Position numbers and translations under genes: made by a program. The notes under the pieces were generated by a model. The model was not told the DNA's origin and did no database searches. It saw only the letters and a program-made list of their open reading frames with translations. Positions 59,541-64,000 of a stretch of 64,000 nucleotides of DNA are shown in pieces. Location of the stretch: positions 1,313,613 to 1,377,612 of the forward strand of contig CM030940.1 of the NCBI GenBank assembly GCA_018136815.1, read 5' to 3'. Numbering within the stretch: position 1 is the first letter of the stretch; every line of letters starts with the position of its first letter. The DNA is from Isochrysis galbana (Eukaryota > Haptophyta > Isochrysidales > Isochrysidaceae).

Positions 59541-59850
59541 TTAATTATCACCGATTTGACGTGTTTATTTAAGTCGATATAGAAGCTTGCTCCTTTCGCT
59601 TTCGCCGTTTCGCTTCCCACCTTGTAATGAGTTAATGAGGGCACGAGGCCACTTGTATACTTGTAGAAGTGATGCCTATACCCTTACTTAGAACTGGCTA
59701 TTACGGTAGCTGGTAGCCGGCCCTCTACAGGCCCTCCGTTAGCCCTCCGTATCTGCTGTACCTGGGATTTGGGCAGCCTCCAGATACAGCAGATACGGTT
59801 GTATCTGGCCCGTTCTCCAGATACAGATACGGTATCCTGTATCTCCCTTG
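59541..59850. repeat. Iterated CAGATAC/GTATCTG inverted-repeat element
   Basis: From about 59740 to 59850 the words CAGATAC and GTATCTG occur many times in both orientations, separated by GGCC- or CTCC-containing spacers, so the strand can fold back. The design matches the interior of the MITE at 25984 (CAAATAC/GTATTTG), with different letters. It abuts the LINE fragment on its right. 59541-59700 holds nothing recognised. Confidence 0.5.
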
Positions 59851-60092
59851 TAGGACTATGATGTCGCCCTCCCTCATGGATACACTTAGTTGGCCTTCCG
59901 CGAGGGCGAGGTCCATACTCTCAGGAAGTCGTGCTTCACTATTTCCGTGAAGCTTTTGTAGAATTCGGCCGGCAGAGCGTCCGGCCCTGCGCTTTTGCCA
60001 GCATTACCTATTTCGCCTATGGCTCGAGTCAGTTCCTCTAGTGTTATGCGGCCCTCAAGGGCTTCGCTGTCTCGCGCCGTCAGGGGTTGCAT
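59851..60092 (-). pseudogene. LINE reverse-transcriptase fragment, frameshifted
   Basis: The minus strand reads LEGRITLEELTRAIGEIGNA, GKSAGPDALPAEFYKSFTEI and, after a +1 shift near 59910, LALAEGQLSVSMREGDIIVL. This corresponds to KGKSAGPDGIPMEFYQSF...CSGDIALLYKKGD of the LINE at 32780 but from a different lineage. It stops at the iterated-repeat element. Confidence 0.8.
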
Positions 60093-60469
60093 GATTTGGC
60101 TGACTTATGGGCACTTAGCACTTACAGCCTGGAAGTACACATACACACGATGACAAGAATTGAGTATAGTATTATAATTACATTGCGGAGCAGCTGGGCG
60201 GGCGCACGCCGTCCCGGCTGTGAAGGTACGCCAATGGAACTTTTGGTGTGCGGGCAGCCTCAATCCCTTCCATACCCATGGTGGAGTGCCTCCGAGGAGG
60301 CCCAAGGTAGCCAAGGTGAGGAAATACCGGGGGGAAGGACAAAGGTGCTAGGAGTTGGCTAACCCCCGGAATACTCTACTTTACTCTCTCTAAGTAGAGT
60401 AGAGAATAGAGAAGAGAATCCCTTTCTGGTTGCCGCCCACCCTGCTGTAGCTTCCGCCGCGCCCCCGCG
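60093..60469. other. Upstream flank of the next gene, nothing recognised
   Basis: No motif or repeat found; probably includes the promoter of the gene at 60470. Confidence 0.35.
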
Positions 60470-63400
60470 ATGGCGAGATGGGCGCTTACGGCGGCCCTCA
60501 TCTCGACGTGCGCCTCTCTCTCCTTGCCCTTGCAGCGCGGATGGGCGGGGGTGGCGCGCAGACGGCTCGTTGAGCCACCTCGCTGCACCGGCACGCTCGA
60601 TGGCGACCAGGCGCTCCCGTCCGGCTTCCTTAGCGCTTCTGAGTTTGCTCGTGCGTGCGCAGCGCACCGCAACCTTCTCTTGCTGCGCTCCGAGGCGCCA
60701 GCCGTCTTCTCGCGCGCACCGAGCGCCACTGCCTTCTCTGATGACATTGTGCGCCTTGATCACGCCCACGGCCTCGCCGGCCGCGCGAGCGCATGCGGCT
60801 TCAGCGGAACCTCGAACTTGCTTCTAGTGCGGACTTTGAAGCGAATCAGGCATTGGCAGCCATCATGCTCCACTTGCGTACACACGCCACCTTCCAAGTC
60901 GCAGCTGCTCTGCACCCTGACGTTGCAGGTGTTAGAGAGTGATCTGGGCCTTGAACTGGCACGAGGGCGCGAGGCATACCTCTCGCTCTTTTCTGCCGTT
61001 GCACGGCTCAACTCCTCTCCATTGCTTGATATCGCTGGCCTACGCGCAGGAATGTTGGAATGCAATTACGAGTAAGTTTTGCGACTCGCTCTCTCTATAC
61101 TGATTGCACTGCTCGCGATGGCACGCCCTCTTCTTCATCTTACCTCCCATGAGCAGTGTGATGTTTGTATCCATGCTCTCATACTTGATCTCAAGCACCA
61201 TTCGCTATGTAGCACCATCGGCCTCGCCAGAGCCTCTCTTGTGCTCGTTCGACCCCGCATCGCCTTGTGCAGGTACGGCTTCGACTCTGTCGTCGTTAGA
61301 TGGCAAGCCCCTCTCACGCCATCATCAACTGGGCTCTCGGCCCGTCTCGGCCCGTCTCTTTTTTCGGGTGAATCGGAATACACCATCGGCCCTGATGGCC
61401 GGTTTTCGTCTCATGCGCTTTCGAAGCTGGCCATCAACGGGCGCACTCTTCCCTCGTCGACAATCGGCGCGTGGTTTGCGACGTACCGCCAAAGTTCACC
61501 TCGGTCTACCGGAAGCATGGCCCCTCCCGCAAATATCGCAGCGCTCGCGGCACAACTCCTCGAAGCGGTGCAGGCGGCTCAGGGTGCCAACAGCCCGGGG
61601 CGCAACCGTCTGGGATGGAGCCTGAAGGGGGGCTCGGGTGATGACGAATTGAATGAAGTGAGCGAACGTCAGGGTGTGGCCGACAGGGGCGCTGGCGACA
61701 AGGCTACCTTTCCGCCCGCACCAGGTTCGGGAAAGTGGGTTTTGTACGAGACTCTTCACTTGGGCGCCAAGCAGCTCGAGGCAGAGCTCCGCTCCTTGTT
61801 GGACACAACGTCGCCACCGCCCGAGCGCGAACGGTATGCAGAGGCATTCGAATTGCGCACTACTGGCACATCTGATCCGCTGCTGCGGGGACGCGGGCCA
61901 TACATGCAACTCCTCAGCTCTGCACGCACTGCCCACTCTGCCGTTGTGCTGTCACCCCTGCTCGATCACGTCTTTGACTTTCGGCTCGAGTATCAAGGGC
62001 AGTCCGGGCCCATTGTGCGCGCCAGTGGACGTGAGGACGCTATCGTGGCGGCCCCTGACATCTTCGAAGGCACCACAGACGTTGCTGAGCGTGGGGAGCA
62101 GAGGGTCACGGCCCGCAGCGAACAACGAATGCTCGCACGCTGGCGATACATCTTGACACCGAATCGTGGCCCAGCAGCCGGCTCGCCTGTGTTCACGGTT
62201 ACTGCATTGTCTGAATTTTCATTTGTTGGGACGATGGCCGACTCGGACCGTGGCGGCGGCGCCGTGATTCCGCAAATATCCAGCCACACACTCCGGGGCT
62301 TACGTGTCAACAACCGGGAGGCGCTCCCGGAAGACGTCCTCTCGCGTCTTGACGGTGGCGGTGGTTCTGCGGGCGCTTTACTCCCTTTGCTGGGATCGAC
62401 GCTTGTGTCGGTTTCGGAAGGCGCGCTGAGACCGTTGCAGCCTGCAGCAGCAGCGGCGGGGATGGCCGGAGTCGGTAGAGCGGGCGGGAGCGATCCCTTG
62501 CGAAGGCGCGACAGAAGTGATGCCAAGGGAGACATCTCGCCGTTGAGCACGAGCCCCGACGCAGCGCCCGTGTCACCGGCATTTGCATTCGGCTTTGCAT
62601 CGCTGGTGAGGGCTTTGAACGAACAGCTACCAAGGGTGAGGAACGGGCCGATAGCTGCATGAATGTCTTTGCAGCAACTCGTGTGTGTCTTGTCTACGGC
62701 CGACTGTCTTTTTTGCACGCGTCACACGTCCTCGCGCCTCGCATCACCAGACCTCTTGTTTGGGTGTTTATTGATCGCTGACGCTAGCTGACAAGTGCAC
62801 CTGTAATCCTTACCATGAGTTGCTTGAATTGTGCACCCTAGGTCTTAAGCGAAGAAATCGATCTCGGGTACATCACCGACGGTGTGAAGGTGTGCAGTGG
62901 TCCTCAGCTGTGAGGGCAACTCGGGCGACGAGAAATGCACCGCTGCTCCGTGCCTAGGGCTGCCTCATGCTCACACACTAATTAAGGACACCGGCCAAGT
63001 CGCCAGCCCACTATCGATGGTGTGCCATTTTTGTTGCCCGCAGGTGCGGGGGCTCCTTCGCGAACCTCTTTTCAGCGGTCGGCCTGCCCTCAGTCGTACT
63101 CTTGCCGCCGCTCGCCGTCTCTTCAGCTACGCCACTCAAAGTGGGGTCATAGTCATTCAATCTCCTCTTGAAGCTTCTGGAACGTCCACATCGGCAGTTG
63201 TGGCGGTGACGGTGACGATCCCTGCTAGTGGGGACATCTTGGTCTCATGCTCCTTGCCCGCGACATTTGGCAGAGCGCAACAGGTGGGCGCCCACTGCTG
63301 GCCTTGCAGTCTCAGAGCGGGCACGGCATTCAGCCACTTTGCTTTCCTGATACTTCTCAGGCTCTCGGAGTGCAAGTCGGTCTTCCCCTCCGCCTGCAAC

Positions 63401-63609
63401 TGGATGCTCGCTTGCGTTTGAACGTATCCTCAGGCCTTGTCCAGGGCATCGATATTGTTGCAGTATCAATCAACGATCGTCCACTCCTACCAAAGCTCGT
63501 CTCTGACCTCCTTCCGCGTGCAGCAGCAGGCCGTGCCTCTGGCTCACGCGATGAAGAGCTCAATGCCTTCCTCGGAGCTTTGTTGCCATGGTTGCGTGAT
63601 GGTAGGTAA
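60470..63609 (+). CDS. Protein of unknown function with N-terminal targeting signal, five or more exons
   Basis: Exons: 60470-61071, 61273-62635, 62842-62889, 63044-63283, 63361-63609; 833 residues. Junctions are GT-AG and in frame: CNYE-YGFDSVVVRWQ (phase 2), NEQLPR-VLSEEIDLG, DGVK-VRGLLREP and RAQQ-ALGVQVGLP. The start MARWALTAALISTCASLSLP is a likely signal peptide, followed by a basic region (GVARRRL), compatible with plastid import. The rest has beta-rich text (LDHVFDFRLEYQGQSGPIV, WRYILTPNRGPAAGSPVFTV, GVIVIQSPLEASGTSTSAVV) and an Ala/Gly-rich linker near 60% of the length. I do not recognise a domain. Residues about 125-150 of exon 1 (RTLKRIRHWQPSCSTCVHTP) look intron-like, so one further intron of a multiple of 3 may be missed there. 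Confidence 0.65.
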
Positions 63610-63664
63610 TACTAGTAGTAGTAGTAATAATAAAACATCTGAGTGTTAGTACCAATACTGCCAC

Positions 63665-64000
63665 TAAGAAGATCTAAAGATTCAGGGATAACACCTATTA
63701 CTATTCCGGTAACCTCTACCTCACGACTGTCATCGCCCTTCCGTTCCTTCCCTCCGCATCTTCGCCTTCCCCCCCCCGTTCCTTTTTCTTTGGTTTCGGG
63801 GGTGCGGGCCCCAGGTGCGCTACCATGCTACCATGGATGGGCCCGGCTAGGAGTGCGTGCTTTAGTTTTAGGCAGGCCAACTAAGTTTATACTTAGTTCG
63901 CCCATGGGGGGGCACGAGCCCCCCCCTTTCTCCACTCCTCCCCTGCCGCATGGGGGAGGAACCACCCACATGCTCCTATCGGTGGCTGGAACGGCGGGTT
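63665..64000 (+). repeat. E1 composite repeat, copy 4, running to the window edge
   Basis: AGAAGATCTAAAGATTCAGGG, ACACCTATTACTATTCC, CGTTCCTTTTTCTTTGGTTT, CCCCAGGTGCGCTACC, CAACTAAGTTTATACTTAGT, TCGCCCATGGGGGGGC, ACGAG, a C-run and CTCCACTCCTCCCCTGCCG. The order is the same as at 39985-40405. Confidence 0.8.

Noticed and set aside
1-64000. tRNA or rRNA genes
   Set aside because: I looked for tRNA arms and rRNA-like conserved blocks by eye and saw none; a tRNAscan-SE or Infernal run would settle it.

Overview
The window is nuclear DNA of a eukaryotic microalga. Genes carry GT-AG spliceosomal introns and a few GC-AG ones, coding DNA is GC-rich, and several proteins start with a signal peptide followed by a basic stretch, as expected for import into a secondary (red-lineage) plastid. 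The splice sites, base composition and targeting style would suit a haptophyte or a relative, but I found no rRNA or organelle marker to fix the taxon. There is one 100-N assembly gap (3901-4000).

Layout: the 3' part of an unrecognised alpha-helical protein (2-783); a repeat cluster; a cytochrome P450 cut off by the gap (2733-3900); a TPR and J-domain co-chaperone (4118-6393); a THUMPD1/Tan1 tRNA-acetylation adaptor (8723-9674, minus) divergent from an unknown gene (10430-11296); a 1435-residue EF-hand/coiled-coil protein (12258-16565, minus); a membrane-anchored TKL-type kinase (18666-20561); a seven-exon TPR protein (23176-25617, minus); a low-GC island with a knottin-repeat membrane protein, a broken GNAT and a coiled-coil ORF (26528-27871); an eight-exon ABC1/UbiB-type kinase (28500-31584); a degenerate LINE reverse transcriptase split by a SINE-like insertion (32780-36080); a 2OG-Fe(II) oxygenase with TPR-like tail (36724-38301, minus); an SHCW-motif/LRR protein (43015-45018, minus); a 204-bp satellite of about 19 units (46640-50560); a second foreign-looking broken island (52048-53308, minus); a threonine-synthase-like/ornithine-cyclodeaminase fusion gene (54208-57299, minus); a Stowaway-like MITE (58015-58616); another LINE fragment; and a five-exon putatively plastid-targeted protein of unknown function (60470-63609).

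The genes do not form a pathway or operon. They are separate loci in a repeat-dense landscape. I defined repeat families for this annotation: R1 (2281, 17700, 28300, 45806), often just upstream of gene starts; R2 (1921, 53309, 59308) and R3 (22316, 33139, 41070, 42270, 51690), short elements with T-rich 3' ends; E1 (11204, 32008, 39985, 63665), a composite repeat; R6 (7752, 36385), with an identical 9-bp-stem hairpin. The most interesting gene is the four-exon fusion of a THNSL2-like PLP enzyme to an ornithine cyclodeaminase/mu-crystallin-family domain. That pairing recalls the SbnA/SbnB enzymes that make 2,3-diaminopropionate, and may mark an undescribed amino-acid route.
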